A stretch of 64,000 nucleotides of DNA, taken from the NCBI GenBank assembly GCA_016213785.1, contig JACQZQ010000020.1:59992-123991 (forward strand). Reading direction: 5' to 3'. The DNA comes from Acidobacteriota bacterium (GTDB lineage Bacteria > Acidobacteriota > Blastocatellia > Chloracidobacteriales > JADJPF01). Positions 34,821 to 44,373 of this stretch are shown piece by piece (the first letter of the stretch is position 1; every line of letters starts with the position of its first letter). The notes below the pieces were generated by a model. The model saw only the letters and a program-made list of their open reading frames with translations. It was not told where the DNA came from and ran no database searches. The position numbers and the translations under genes are program-made.

Positions 34821-37439
34821 ATGTTTGATGAGTTTAAACACCAACTTCCAGACATTGATGAGCAAGAAACCCAAGAGTGGTTAGATGCTCTTGAACAAGT
34901 AGTTTTAACAGAAGGAGTTGAGCGAGCTAGGTTTTTAATGCGCAAATTGATGAAAAAATCTCGCTTAATGCAAGTAGGCTTACCGCCAGTAGTCCAAACG
35001 CCCTACATTAATACAATATCTCCTGAGCAAGAAGAACCATTTCCTGGTGATGAAAAAATGGAACAACAGATTCGCAGAATAGTTCGTTGGAATGCTGTTG
35101 CTATGGTAATTCGTGCTAATAAAAATTTTCCTGGCATTGGAGGACATCTTTCTACTTATGCTTCTTCTGCAAGTTTATATGAAGTAGGGTTTAATCACTT
35201 TTTTAAAGGAAAAGATGATGGCTCATCAGGGGATCAAGTATTTTATCAAGGGCATGCTGCTCCTGGTATTTATGCTAGAGCTTTTTTAGAGGGTCGTTTA
35301 ACTAAAGAACATTTGGAAAATTTCCGTCGTGAGGTTGGTGGAAAAGGTCTTTGTTCTTATCCTCACCCAAGGCTAATGCCTGATTTTTGGGAATTTCCTA
35401 CTGTCTCAATGGGACTTGGCCCAATTAATTCTATTTATCAAGCTAGGTTTAATAGATATTTACAGGCTCGTGGAATTAAAGACACTTCTAACTCAAAGGT
35501 TTGGGCTTTTCTTGGTGATGGTGAAACGGATGAACCAGAAGCCTTAGGTGCTTTATCTGTAGCTAATCGCGAAGGTCTAGATAATTTAATTTTTGTAGTT
35601 AACTGTAATTTACAGCGTTTGGACGGCCCAGTTCGTGGTAATGGCAAAATTATTCAAGAGCTAGAATCTGTTTTTCGTGGTGCTGGTTGGAATGTTATCA
35701 AAGTTATCTGGTCAAGTGATTGGGACGATTTACTGGCTAAAGATGTTGATAGTCTTCTTCTTCATCAAATGAATGAAACTCTAGATGGACAGTTTCAAAA
35801 ATATTCTGTTGAATCAGGGGCTTATATGCGTTCTCATTTTTTTGGTGTAGATGAGCGTTTACTTAAGTTAGTTGAACATCTTAGTGATGATGAGCTAACA
35901 ATGTTGCGTAGAGGAGGACATGACTACCGTAAGTTATATGCCGCCTATCATGCAGCTGTAAATCATAAAGGTGCTCCTAGTGTAATTCTAGCTAAAACAG
36001 TTAAGGGTTGGACATTAGGAGAAAGCGCTGAAGCCCGTAATACAACACACCAAACTAAAAAGCTTAGTGAAACAGACTTAAGAAAATTTAGAGATCGTTT
36101 AGAATTGCCTATTTCTGATGATGAATTAAAGGATGTGCCACCTTTTTATCATCCTGGAAAAAACAGCCAAGTAGTCGAGTATTTGATAGAAAGACGACGC
36201 AAATTAGGTGGAACTATACCTAAGCGGGTAATAATGTCTAAGCCTCTTAATTTACCAAAACCTGATGTTTATAAAGAGTTTTATCAGGAATCTAAGCAAG
36301 AAGTTTCTACTACAATGGCTTTTGTTCGTATATTACGTAAGCTTTTAGATGATCCAGAAATAGGTAAAAGAGTAGTTCCAATTATTCCAGATGAAGCACG
36401 TACTTTTGGTATGGACTTTTTATTTAAGAAAATAGGAATATATGCTGCTTTAGGTCAAAGATATGAGCCAGTAGACTCTGATATGTTGCTTAGCTATAAC
36501 GAGAGTAAAGAAGGACAGCTTTTAGAGGAAGGAATTACTGAAGCAGGCTCAGTTGCCTCATTTACTGCTGCCGGAACCTCTTATGCTACACATGGCGAAA
36601 GTATGATTCCTTTCTATACATTTTATTCAATGTTTGGATTTCAACGTACAGGAGATGGTATTTGGGCTTTTGCTGATATGCGTGGGAAGGGTTTTTTAAT
36701 TGGAGGAACAGCCGGAAGAACTACTTTAATGGGAGAAGGTCTACAGCACGATGATGGGCATAGCCATATTCTTGCTTCAGTTGTCCCAAATATTTGTACT
36801 TATGACCCTGCATTTCATTATGAGTTTGCTGTAATTGTAAAAGAAGGTTTAAGAAGAATGTATGAAAATCAAGAGGATATTTTCTATTACATTACTGCAT
36901 ATAATGAAAATTACGCGATGCCAGCAATGCCAGAAGGAGCAGAAGAGGGTATTATTAAGGGAATTTATTTGTTTAAGAAAGGCGTAGCTAGTAAAAAGAA
37001 CCGAGTTCAGCTTTTTGGTAGCGGGACTTTGCTTAGAGAAGTCTTAAAGGCTGCTGAGGTTTTAGCCGAACAACATGATGTTGCGGCAGATGTTTGGAGT
37101 GTAACAAGTTATTTAGAACTAAGGAGAGAGGCAATAAATACTGAACTCTGGAATGAGGATAATCAAGGCGATCGTAAACCTTATATTACTCAAGTTTTAG
37201 AAGATACTGTAGGGCCAGTTATAGCAGTAACAGATTATATGAGAGCCTTACCAGATATGATCTCTCGTTGGGTTCCTAATAAATACCGTAGTTTGGGCAC
37301 AGATGGTTTTGGCTTAAGTGATACTAGAGAATCTCTAAGATCACATTTTAGAGTAGATAGAGATGCAATTGTAAAAGCGGCTCTTTCTTCTCTTGGAAGT
37401 AGCGGAAAGAGTACTCGTAAACACGCTACTAAAAGATAA
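34821..37439 (+). CDS. aceE: Pyruvate dehydrogenase E1 component, homodimeric type
   Basis: An 872-residue protein, close to the usual ~885. It decarboxylates pyruvate and passes the acetyl group to the lipoyl domain of E2. The thiamine-diphosphate motif is GDGETDEP…VNCN, and FPGIGGHLSTYASSA and VFYQGHAAPGIYARAF are characteristic of AceE rather than the alpha2beta2 E1. The C-terminal transketolase-like part (VDSDMLLSYNESKEGQLLEEG) is complete. No E2 or E3 gene follows; a terminator and pgi come next. GGAG precedes the ATG. Confidence 0.95.
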   Translation: MFDEFKHQLPDIDEQETQEWLDALEQVVLTEGVERARFLMRKLMKKSRLMQVGLPPVVQTPYINTISPEQEEPFPGDEKMEQQIRRIVRWNAVAMVIRANKNFPGIGGHLSTYASSASLYEVGFNHFFKGKDDGSSGDQVFYQGHAAPGIYARAFLEGRLTKEHLENFRREVGGKGLCSYPHPRLMPDFWEFPTVSMGLGPINSIYQARFNRYLQARGIKDTSNSKVWAFLGDGETDEPEALGALSVANREGLDNLIFVVNCNLQRLDGPVRGNGKIIQELESVFRGAGWNVIKVIWSSDWDDLLAKDVDSLLLHQMNETLDGQFQKYSVESGAYMRSHFFGVDERLLKLVEHLSDDELTMLRRGGHDYRKLYAAYHAAVNHKGAPSVILAKTVKGWTLGESAEARNTTHQTKKLSETDLRKFRDRLELPISDDELKDVPPFYHPGKNSQVVEYLIERRRKLGGTIPKRVIMSKPLNLPKPDVYKEFYQESKQEVSTTMAFVRILRKLLDDPEIGKRVVPIIPDEARTFGMDFLFKKIGIYAALGQRYEPVDSDMLLSYNESKEGQLLEEGITEAGSVASFTAAGTSYATHGESMIPFYTFYSMFGFQRTGDGIWAFADMRGKGFLIGGTAGRTTLMGEGLQHDDGHSHILASVVPNICTYDPAFHYEFAVIVKEGLRRMYENQEDIFYYITAYNENYAMPAMPEGAEEGIIKGIYLFKKGVASKKNRVQLFGSGTLLREVLKAAEVLAEQHDVAADVWSVTSYLELRREAINTELWNEDNQGDRKPYITQVLEDTVGPVIAVTDYMRALPDMISRWVPNKYRSLGTDGFGLSDTRESLRSHFRVDRDAIVKAALSSLGSSGKSTRKHATKR

Positions 37440-37488
37440 ATTCTAAGAAGTTTTAAGAAGTTTTAAGAAGTTTAACGAAAGTTTTTGT

Positions 37489-37530
37489 AAAGAGATCAAA
37501 TCGTTATTTTGTTAGGTTTGATCTCTTTAT
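37489..37530 (+). terminator. Terminator after aceE
   Basis: Perfect 12-bp stem AAAGAGATCAAA / TTTGATCTCTTT with a 16-nt loop. Just before it lie three copies of the 10-bp unit TTTTAAGAAG (37441-37472), a short imperfect tandem repeat. Confidence 0.75.
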
Positions 37531-37609
37531 CTTATGATTTTAAGAATTTCAATGATTTTTAGTGATCGGTTTTAAGGATTTAAATAATTATTAGGGAGAA
37601 AAATAATTT

Positions 37610-39199
37610 ATGAATGCGTTGGAGCTTTGGAATCGATATAAAGAAAATTTATGTGTTTGTCCTAGTGTAGGTATAACTCTTGATATAAGTAGAATGAAGT
37701 TTTCAGACACATTTTTTGCAGAAATGACTGATAAAATGAATTCAGCTTATGAGCAAATGGATAGTCTTGAAAGAGGTGATATAGTCAACCCTGATGAAGG
37801 TCGTATGGTAGGCCATTATTGGCTACGTGATTCAGGTCTTGCCCCTACAGCAGAACTAAAGGCAGAAATTGAAAAAACCGTTTCTGATATTAAAAGTTTT
37901 GCTTCTAAAGTACACACAGGCGAAATTAAAACAGAAAAAGGGGAAACTTTTAAGAATATTTTAGTAGTTGGAATAGGCGGTTCTGCTTTAGGCCCTCAAT
38001 TTGTAGCAAATGCCTTAACTACTACTGCTGATAAAACAAAGGTCTTTTTCTTTGATAATACTGATCCTGATGGTATGGACAAAGTGCTTGCTAATATTGG
38101 AGCAGGGCTTAGTAATACCTTAACAATAGTTATTTCTAAATCTGGTGGTACAAAAGAGACTCGTAATGGAATGTTAGAGGCTAAAAAAGCCTATAATGCA
38201 TTAGGGCTTGATTTTGGCAAACATGCTGTTGCTGTAACTCAAGATGGTAGTGAACTTTACAAAGTTGCAACAGGAGAGGCTTGGATTACTACTTTTCCAA
38301 TGTGGGATTGGGTTGGAGGTCGTACTTCAGAACTCTCTGCCGTAGGATTACTACCTGCTGCTTTACAGGGCTTTGATATTGATAGCATGCTTGAGGGTGC
38401 AAAGGAAGTTGATGCTGTAACTAGAGTTAAAGATACTCATAAAAATCCTTCGGCACTTATGGCTTTAATGTGGTATCACGCTGGTGGTGGTCGTGGTAAG
38501 AAAGACATGGTTATCTTACCCTATAAAGACCGCTTAGAGCTAATTAGTCGTTATTTACAGCAACTAGTAATGGAATCTTTAGGCAAACAAAATGATTTAG
38601 CAGGAAATGTTGTTAATCAAGGTATTGCTGTATATGGAAACAAAGGTTCGACAGATCAGCATGCTTATGTACAACAGCTTAGAGAAGGGGTACATAATTT
38701 TTTTGTTACCTTTATAGAAGTTCTAAAAGATCGTGATGGAGAATCTATTGAAGTTGATGCAGGAGTAACCTCTGGAGATTACTTAAGTGGGTTTTTGCAA
38801 GGTACACGAAAAGCTTTATATGAAAATGAGCGTGAATCTATGACAATTACTGTTGAAACAGTAAATGCTCGTACTATAGGCAAACTTCTAGCACTTTATG
38901 AAAGAGCAGTAGGTTTTTATGGATTTTTAGTAGGAATAAACGCATATCATCAACCTGGGGTAGAGGCTGGTAAAAAGGCTGCTGGTGCAGTTATTACAGT
39001 ACAAAACAAAATCCTTCAACACTTAAATGCCAATAAAGGACAGGCTTTTAGTTTAGATGAGCTTGTTAGTGCTATTGGTATAGGAGAGGAAATTGAGACT
39101 GCATATAAGGTTTTAGAGCATCTTTCTGCTAACAGCCACCATAGGGTAGGTCGCCAGGCAGGTAATTCACCTTTTGATGCAAAATATTCTGTTAATTAA
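37610..39199 (+). CDS. pgi: Glucose-6-phosphate isomerase
   Basis: A 529-residue enzyme interconverting glucose-6-phosphate and fructose-6-phosphate. Sugar-isomerase motifs are [13 protein letters not shown] and [15 protein letters not shown], which bind the phosphate. [18 protein letters not shown] and [17 protein letters not shown] carry the catalytic Arg, Glu and His region. It is complete at both ends. The ATG follows AGGGAG. It stands between the aceE terminator and a bidirectional terminator, so probably has its own promoter. Confidence 0.95.
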   Translation: MNALELWNRYKENLCVCPSVGITLDISRMKFSDTFFAEMTDKMNSAYEQMDSLERGDIVNPDEGRMVGHYWLRDSGLAPTAELKAEIEKTVSDIKSFASKVHTGEIKTEKGETFKNILVVGIGGSALGPQFVANALTTTADKTKVFFFDNTDPDGMDKVLANIGAGLSNTLTIVISKSGGTKETRNGMLEAKKAYNALGLDFGKHAVAVTQDGSELYKVATGEAWITTFPMWDWVGGRTSELSAVGLLPAALQGFDIDSMLEGAKEVDAVTRVKDTHKNPSALMALMWYHAGGGRGKKDMVILPYKDRLELISRYLQQLVMESLGKQNDLAGNVVNQGIAVYGNKGSTDQHAYVQQLREGVHNFFVTFIEVLKDRDGESIEVDAGVTSGDYLSGFLQGTRKALYENERESMTITVETVNARTIGKLLALYERAVGFYGFLVGINAYHQPGVEAGKKAAGAVITVQNKILQHLNANKGQAFSLDELVSAIGIGEEIETAYKVLEHLSANSHHRVGRQAGNSPFDAKYSVN

Positions 39200-39230
39200 T
39201 TAAATTTTTGAAAAATTTTGTAAGTAAGAA

Positions 39231-39262
39231 ATATGGCGGGTATGTGCCCGCCATATATTTTT
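39231..39262. terminator. Bidirectional terminator between pgi and the secreted protein
   Basis: Perfect 10-bp stem ATATGGCGGG / CCCGCCATAT with loop TATGTG, followed by ATTTTTC, between convergent genes. Confidence 0.85.
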
Positions 39263-39673
39263 CTAATTTCTTTTACCAGCTACAGGAAGTGTAGTTATAG
39301 CAAAGCCACCTGGGGTACTAGGATCTGCTGCACTAGTGATTACAATGGCAGTTGCAGTTACTGTAGTATCGGTTTTAGTTCCGCGAATAACAAAAGTTAA
39401 GTCTGTGCCATCTGGAGCTAAACCTGGAGCTTCAAGAGAAACACTTATGTTAGCTGCTTTTTCACGATAAGCAACTTGTAATGCTCCTGTTGGAACTGTA
39501 GCTGTGCCTTTACCACCAGCCTTAAAAGCAAAAGGAATTGGTAATGCGCCCATTGGGCTTTGAATTGTAAATGTCCAGCCACCTTTTAATGGTTTTTGGG
39601 CGTAGGATGGCATTGTACTAAATGCTAATACAAATAAAGCTAAAAAGAATGTTCGGAAAAAGATCTTTTTCAT
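39263..39673 (-). CDS. Small secreted beta-rich protein
   Basis: A 136-residue protein with a clear signal peptide (hydrophobic ~7-22, cleavage near SYA-Q). The mature part is rich in Thr/Ala/Val/Gly with repeating strand-like stretches (GGWTFTIQSPMGALP, TVTATAIVITSA). It has no Cys and no known domain that I recognise. AGGAGATAAC precedes the ATG. It stands alone, separated from pgi by a terminator. Confidence 0.65.
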   Translation of the reverse strand: MKKIFFRTFFLALFVLAFSTMPSYAQKPLKGGWTFTIQSPMGALPIPFAFKAGGKGTATVPTGALQVAYREKAANISVSLEAPGLAPDGTDLTFVIRGTKTDTTVTATAIVITSAADPSTPGGFAITTLPVAGKRN

Positions 39674-39993
39674 TGTTATCTCCTAAATTATTTTAAAAAA
39701 GAGGTGTAGGCGTGAATTGCCGTGTGCCAGACAATTTTAAAACGACTAACAAAGAAGTCAATACTTTATTTAATAATAAATGCTTTTATTTCCAAAGTTT
39801 TTTACTTAAAGTATAGACATATCTGCCCCAAACACAATTAATAAAGAGAGTTGAGCAATAATTTTGTTTCTTAAGTTATCACAAATTAAGCAAAATTTTT
39901 TATCTTGACATTTGATTAACAAAAAAGTACAAGCACATTAATCAATTGCTAAAAAATCGCCTAACAGATAGAAGAACAAAAGGTCAAAAATAA
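39674..39993 (+). promoter_or_regulatory. Intergenic region with promoter candidate (39905-39933)
   Basis: No gene is visible in these 320 bp between divergent genes. TTGACA (39905-39910) and TACAAG (39928-39933) are 17 bp apart and face the kinase gene, 60 bp before its ATG. I see nothing else of note. Confidence 0.45.
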
Positions 39994-41838
39994 ATGAAGC
40001 AATGTCCTAAGTGTAATGCACAGTATAGCAATGATCAGGCTATATGCCCTATAGATGCAGGTGTTTTAATCCAAGTTTCTGATACCAAAAATGACCAAAC
40101 TAATTCAGATCCAATGATTGGCAGACTTATTGCTGATAAATATAGAGTTGAAAAGCTACTAGGTCGGGGAGGTATGGGAGCAGTTTATGAAGGACAACAC
40201 CTTCTACTTGATCGCAGAGTAGCTATTAAAGTACTACAACAAAATATGGCAAATGATGAACAGGCCGCTAGCCGCTTTATCCGCGAAGCAAAAGCCTCTG
40301 CCAGAATAGAACACCCTAATGCAGTAACAATTTATGATTTTGGTGTTTTACAAGAAGGTAGTGCTTATTTAGTAATGGAATTTATTAGGGGATTTTCTTT
40401 GCGCCAAATGCTAGTAAAAAAAGATCCTTTAAGGGCTGAACAAATAGCCGACTGGATGATTCAGGTCTGTAGCGTAGTAGAAGCTGCACACCAACAAGGA
40501 ATTATTCACCGTGACTTAAAACCAGAAAATGTAATGTTAAAAGAGTCTCCTGATGGATCTGTTGCAGTTAAGGTAGTAGATTTTGGACTAGCAAAACTTA
40601 CTTCTGAGTCAACTACTGATAAAGCTAGCGCCCATTTAACTAAACCAGGAGAAATGTTAGGTACTCCTCATTATATGGCACCAGAATATTATGAGGGTGA
40701 GACTATAGATAAACGTGCTGATATTTATGCTATTGGCATTATGATGTATGAGTTATTTTGTGGTGATACTCCTTTTACTGGAACTGTCCAAAGTATTATT
40801 GGAGGACACTTATTTAAGGATCCTCTACCTATCATTAAAGCAAATCCAACCATACACCCTGCTTTAGATGAAGTAGTGCAAAAAGCACTTAAGAAAAATC
40901 GTAGCGAAAGGATTAGCTCAGCCTCAGAATTAGCACAAGAGCTTAAACAAGCCCTTCAAAAGGCTAAAGAGTTCTTTCTTCAAAAAACAGCAGTAGACCT
41001 AGATCCATTAGTAAACCAAGCTAATACAAATAAACCTGCTGTAGCAGAACGTAGTACTCTTATGGATAGCGAAAGCCCATTGTTAAAAACAGAGAAGGTT
41101 ATTCCAAATTCTAGACCAACTATTAGAGCATCAAAAGAAGAGAACTTACCTGCTGTTTCTAGACCTACTCAACATATGGCTTTTGGCACCATGCAAGTAG
41201 ATCAAGAATTTGTTGATATTGTTAAAGAAAAACAACAGAAAAACCCCCTACAAAATCCTATTGCTAAAGACAAAGAAATAAATAAAGAAATAAATAAAAG
41301 CACAGATAAAGAAGCAGATGATTTAATAGAACTTGATGCAGCAGACCTAGAGCCAATTGAACCCGATTCAGGCTCTTTTACTTCTGCACCTACTAAAGCC
41401 CAGCCTGAAAGGCTAAGACCCGCAATAATAATACCTCCTAGTTCTATTTCTCCTCTTACTGCTCCTCTTACTCCTATGGAACCAGATCCAGTAGATAATC
41501 CAGTAACTCCTGTTCCAGATACCGTTATTAGTTCTCCAATAACTCCTCCAAAAGTTCTTGATACTGTTCCTGCTACAACTCCTGTTGCCAGAGTAACTCC
41601 TGTATCTACCCCATCTCTACCTTTATCAAGCCCAACTATTGCAGCAACTACAAGTTTGCCTAATAACCCAATAGCTATCCCAGTAACTAACCCAATACAA
41701 GACATTACCCCTAAATATGAAAGTTTTTCCGAAGCCCTATCAGCAATAAAAGGCCAGCTATTAATCGGCTCAATTATTGTCTTTCTCTTAGCCATTGTCG
41801 TTACTTTACTTATTATTTATCGCCTAGAAGTTTCTTAA
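39994..41838 (+). CDS. Membrane-anchored Ser/Thr protein kinase
   Basis: A 614-residue Hanks-type kinase. It starts with a zinc ribbon (CPKCNAQY…AICPIDAG, about 4-24). The kinase domain (~48-320) contains GRGGMGAVYEG, VAIKVL, HRDLKPENVM, DFGLA and GTPHYMAPE, so it looks active. A ~250-residue Pro/Thr/Ser-rich linker leads to one membrane helix at the C-terminus (LLIGSIIVFLLAIVVTLLIIY), ending in a six-residue tail. The kinase should be cytoplasmic and tail-anchored. A terminator separates it from the Hsp70 gene. Confidence 0.9.
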   Translation: MKQCPKCNAQYSNDQAICPIDAGVLIQVSDTKNDQTNSDPMIGRLIADKYRVEKLLGRGGMGAVYEGQHLLLDRRVAIKVLQQNMANDEQAASRFIREAKASARIEHPNAVTIYDFGVLQEGSAYLVMEFIRGFSLRQMLVKKDPLRAEQIADWMIQVCSVVEAAHQQGIIHRDLKPENVMLKESPDGSVAVKVVDFGLAKLTSESTTDKASAHLTKPGEMLGTPHYMAPEYYEGETIDKRADIYAIGIMMYELFCGDTPFTGTVQSIIGGHLFKDPLPIIKANPTIHPALDEVVQKALKKNRSERISSASELAQELKQALQKAKEFFLQKTAVDLDPLVNQANTNKPAVAERSTLMDSESPLLKTEKVIPNSRPTIRASKEENLPAVSRPTQHMAFGTMQVDQEFVDIVKEKQQKNPLQNPIAKDKEINKEINKSTDKEADDLIELDAADLEPIEPDSGSFTSAPTKAQPERLRPAIIIPPSSISPLTAPLTPMEPDPVDNPVTPVPDTVISSPITPPKVLDTVPATTPVARVTPVSTPSLPLSSPTIAATTSLPNNPIAIPVTNPIQDITPKYESFSEALSAIKGQLLIGSIIVFLLAIVVTLLIIYRLEVS

Positions 41839-41866
41839 ATTTCTTTTCATTTTGGTGACTCCTTTT

Positions 41867-41905
41867 AGTGATTGGTAAAAATTTTATCAATCACTAAATT
41901 TTTTT
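41867..41905 (+). terminator. Terminator after the membrane kinase gene
   Basis: AGTGATTG / CAATCACT (41867-41874, 41888-41895), extended by TAAAA/TTTTA, then AAATTTTTTTTC. Confidence 0.8.
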
Positions 41906-41910
41906 CTTGA

Positions 41911-41968
41911 TTTTTAGATAGTGTGTGATTTACACTTTTATTAGTGTGAAACATACACTATCTAAAAA
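41911..41968. promoter_or_regulatory. 17-bp inverted repeat directly before the Hsp70-like gene
   Basis: TTTTTAGATAGTGTGTG (41911-41927) is inversely repeated at 41952-41968 with one mismatch and a 24-nt spacer. The second arm ends just before the ribosome site (GAGGT, 41970-41974). It does not match the CIRCE element (TTAGCACTC-N9-GAGTGCTAA). Operator or translation-controlling hairpin at the head of the 42-49 kb gene run. Confidence 0.6.
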
Positions 41969-41981
41969 AGAGGTAATAGCA

Positions 41982-43472
41982 ATGCAAGCATTTGTTGGAA
42001 TCACAATAGGCAACTCACAAGCCCGTGCTGCTATTTATGAAGATGGGGAAGTGAAGTTGGTTCCTTTAGAAGAAGGCGAAACTTCAATGCCAAGTGCAGT
42101 ACTACTACATAGGCTAAGAGAAGTGGGAAAATATGCATATCTTTATTCTGGAACAGATCCAAATTTACTTGTAATGAATATTAATCGACTACTAGGCCGA
42201 AAATATTCTGAGATACAAACAGAATTACCTAACATAGCTTTTAAGGTAGAAAATCATAACAACCGAATTCGCATAAGCGATTGGTTAGGAATGACTTATT
42301 CACCTATTGAAATCTATGCAATGATATTAAGGAAATTACATCAAGCAACAGAACGCTACCTTAAACGCCCTGTAACAAATGCTGTTATTGCTGTTCAAGG
42401 AAGTTTTGATGATTTTCAGCGTCGTAGTATTCGTAAAGCAGCAGAAAGTGTTTTTAACCAAGTAAAACTAATTAATGAGCCTACAGCAGCCTTGTTGGCA
42501 ATGGGCAACACTCATCAAATTCATAGAGATCAACAAGTTATGACTATTGACCTAGGTGCAGGTAAATGTGAAATTGCAATAGTAAGTAACCTTAATAATA
42601 AACTAAGAATAAAAGCTATTACTGGAGATACTCATTTAGGGAGTAATGATATTAATTATTTGATTTTGAACTATTTAGCTAGAGGTTTTGAAACACAGTA
42701 TCAACAAAGTTTAACAAGTGATTCAGCAATGGCTCGTCATGAAGTTTTAATGGCAATAGAGCAAGCAAAAAAAGAGCTAGAATATAGTGATAATGCTGAA
42801 ATTAATGTCCCTTTTGTAAATTTTGATAGATTTGGAAACCCGCTACATCTTCAAGCTACTATTACACGCCAGCTAGTAAAAGAACTAAGTACAAGCCTTT
42901 TAACTAGAATTAAAAACTTGATTAATAGCTGTCTACTAGAAGCTAATAGACCTTATTTAAACCAAGTTTTTCTTCTTGGCGGTGGGACAAAATTACCACT
43001 TATTGTTGAACTAGTAGGTAATACTCTAAAACAACACCCAGTTAGAGCAAAAAACCGTGATGAGCTTGCAGTAATTGGAGCAGCACTTTATGGAGCACAT
43101 ATTTTTAGACTCGCTCAAATAATAGATATAGAAGATGTAACAGTGCATTCATTAGGAATTACTACTTATACTGGTACTATGGGTTTTGTTCTAAAGCGCC
43201 AAGCCATAATTCCTGCGCTAAATACTAAAAGATTTCTTACAGTACAAAATAATCAATCTGCTGTACACATAGAAGTTCGTGAAGGTGAAGAGCGAGAAGC
43301 TAGTAGCAATAAACTAATAGGCCAATTTGACTTACCGTTAACAGCAAATCTACCCCGTAATTCTCCAATAGATGTAACTATTGGTAAAGATGATGATGGG
43401 ATTATCCTTGTACGTGCTCAAGATTGCGTTAGTGGTCGGGCTAGAGAAATTACTATTAATTACGATTTATAG
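41982..43472 (+). CDS. Hsp70-family (DnaK-like) protein without lid domain
   Basis: A 496-residue protein. The nucleotide-binding domain shows FVGITIGNSQARAAIY (phosphate 1), LINEPTAALLAMG, TIDLGAGKCEIAIV (phosphate 2) and VFLLGGGTKLPLI (adenosine). A beta-type substrate-binding domain follows (SLGITTYTGTMGFVLKRQ, VTIGKDDDGIILVRAQD). The ~100-residue helical lid of DnaK is missing. The 'DLGGG' of DnaK reads DLGAG here. The ATG at 41982 follows GAGGT; the longer frame from GTG 41925 would run through the hairpin. It is 36 bp from the next gene and heads the conjugation-gene run. Confidence 0.85.
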   Translation: MQAFVGITIGNSQARAAIYEDGEVKLVPLEEGETSMPSAVLLHRLREVGKYAYLYSGTDPNLLVMNINRLLGRKYSEIQTELPNIAFKVENHNNRIRISDWLGMTYSPIEIYAMILRKLHQATERYLKRPVTNAVIAVQGSFDDFQRRSIRKAAESVFNQVKLINEPTAALLAMGNTHQIHRDQQVMTIDLGAGKCEIAIVSNLNNKLRIKAITGDTHLGSNDINYLILNYLARGFETQYQQSLTSDSAMARHEVLMAIEQAKKELEYSDNAEINVPFVNFDRFGNPLHLQATITRQLVKELSTSLLTRIKNLINSCLLEANRPYLNQVFLLGGGTKLPLIVELVGNTLKQHPVRAKNRDELAVIGAALYGAHIFRLAQIIDIEDVTVHSLGITTYTGTMGFVLKRQAIIPALNTKRFLTVQNNQSAVHIEVREGEEREASSNKLIGQFDLPLTANLPRNSPIDVTIGKDDDGIILVRAQDCVSGRAREITINYDL

Positions 43473-43508
43473 AATAAATTCATTTTTTTAGGAAAGGAGT
43501 AGTTAATT

Positions 43509-44363
43509 ATGGCAAGGCCAATTATGCCAGAAAAATTTTATAGGTTTCAAGCTTCAGAACAGTTAATTAGTAAAAAAGTAGTAATTATTTGTGATTTGAT
43601 TAATGATTTAGTGGGTGCACCTGACGGCCCAAAAGAACAGGATTGTGCTATTCGTATTGATCCTAAAATGGTTGTTACTAATGGAGGGGTTTGGCAATGG
43701 CTTGCAGATCTAGTAACTTTAGGAGAAGGTGCAAGTGAAAATGTTTTAACTATTTGGCGTGCTGATAGCCATTCAGCCGAAAACATTGATCATTACCCCC
43801 ACTTAAAGGCTTTTAACCCTCATGCAATAGAAGGGCATACTGGTTGGGACTGGTCGCCAGAACTACAACCCTATGTTGCTTGTGGAAACTCTAGAGAATA
43901 TCGAGCAAATCAATCAATTATGCTACTTCCAGAAGGTAGCAACCCCTCTCCAATCCTGGATTGGATTAATGATCATACAAATAATGCTCCTTATGAACAA
44001 GTTGAGGTTTTTTTAGCAGGTGTTTGGACTGACTATATGATTCAGCTTAATGCTCAAGCCTTTACTGCAATGGGCTTTCGTACAAGGGTAATTGAACCTG
44101 CTTGTATGTCTCAACATTCTGCTAAACATCACGAAGCTATTCGTCAAATGGCTGCTTATGGGCATGCAACAATTTTTAAGGGTAATGAATGTCTATCAAG
44201 TCTAGCCACTTCCCTAGGTGTAGAGCCTAGAGCAGAAGCCCTAGCCTATCTTGAAAGCTCTAAATATGCACTCTTAAGCCGTCGCCATTTAGAACTAGGA
44301 CGAGGTTTTATCAATAATCAAAATAATGGTGCGTTAGAACAAGCAATGAGGGCTGCTAGATAG
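43509..44363 (+). CDS. Isochorismatase-fold protein lacking the canonical Cys
   Basis: A 284-residue protein. VVIICDLINDL places the first catalytic Asp (residue 29), and GVWTDYMIQLNAQAFTAMGFRTRVIEPACMS matches the 'G-x-x-T-D-x-C-V-x-x-T-A-x-x-A' core of the isochorismatase/nicotinamidase superfamily, although the strings are quoted here only up to the family pattern. The nucleophilic Cys of that core is replaced (TDYMIQ). True isochorismatases also lack the Cys, but this protein is longer and otherwise divergent. It may be a non-hydrolytic or unusual member. AGGAAAGGAG precedes the ATG. It lies 10 bp before the Cys-rich gene. Confidence 0.65.
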   Translation: MARPIMPEKFYRFQASEQLISKKVVIICDLINDLVGAPDGPKEQDCAIRIDPKMVVTNGGVWQWLADLVTLGEGASENVLTIWRADSHSAENIDHYPHLKAFNPHAIEGHTGWDWSPELQPYVACGNSREYRANQSIMLLPEGSNPSPILDWINDHTNNAPYEQVEVFLAGVWTDYMIQLNAQAFTAMGFRTRVIEPACMSQHSAKHHEAIRQMAAYGHATIFKGNECLSSLATSLGVEPRAEALAYLESSKYALLSRRHLELGRGFINNQNNGALEQAMRAAR

Positions 44364-44373
44364 GAAGGCTACT

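Noticed and set aside
41202..41795. 197-codon open frame on the minus strand
   Set aside because: It lies entirely inside the kinase linker, is an antisense shadow of Pro/Thr-rich codons, and has no ribosome site.
41911..41968. CIRCE/HrcA operator before the Hsp70-like gene
   Set aside because: Neither arm matches TTAGCACTC, and the spacer is 24 rather than 9 bp.
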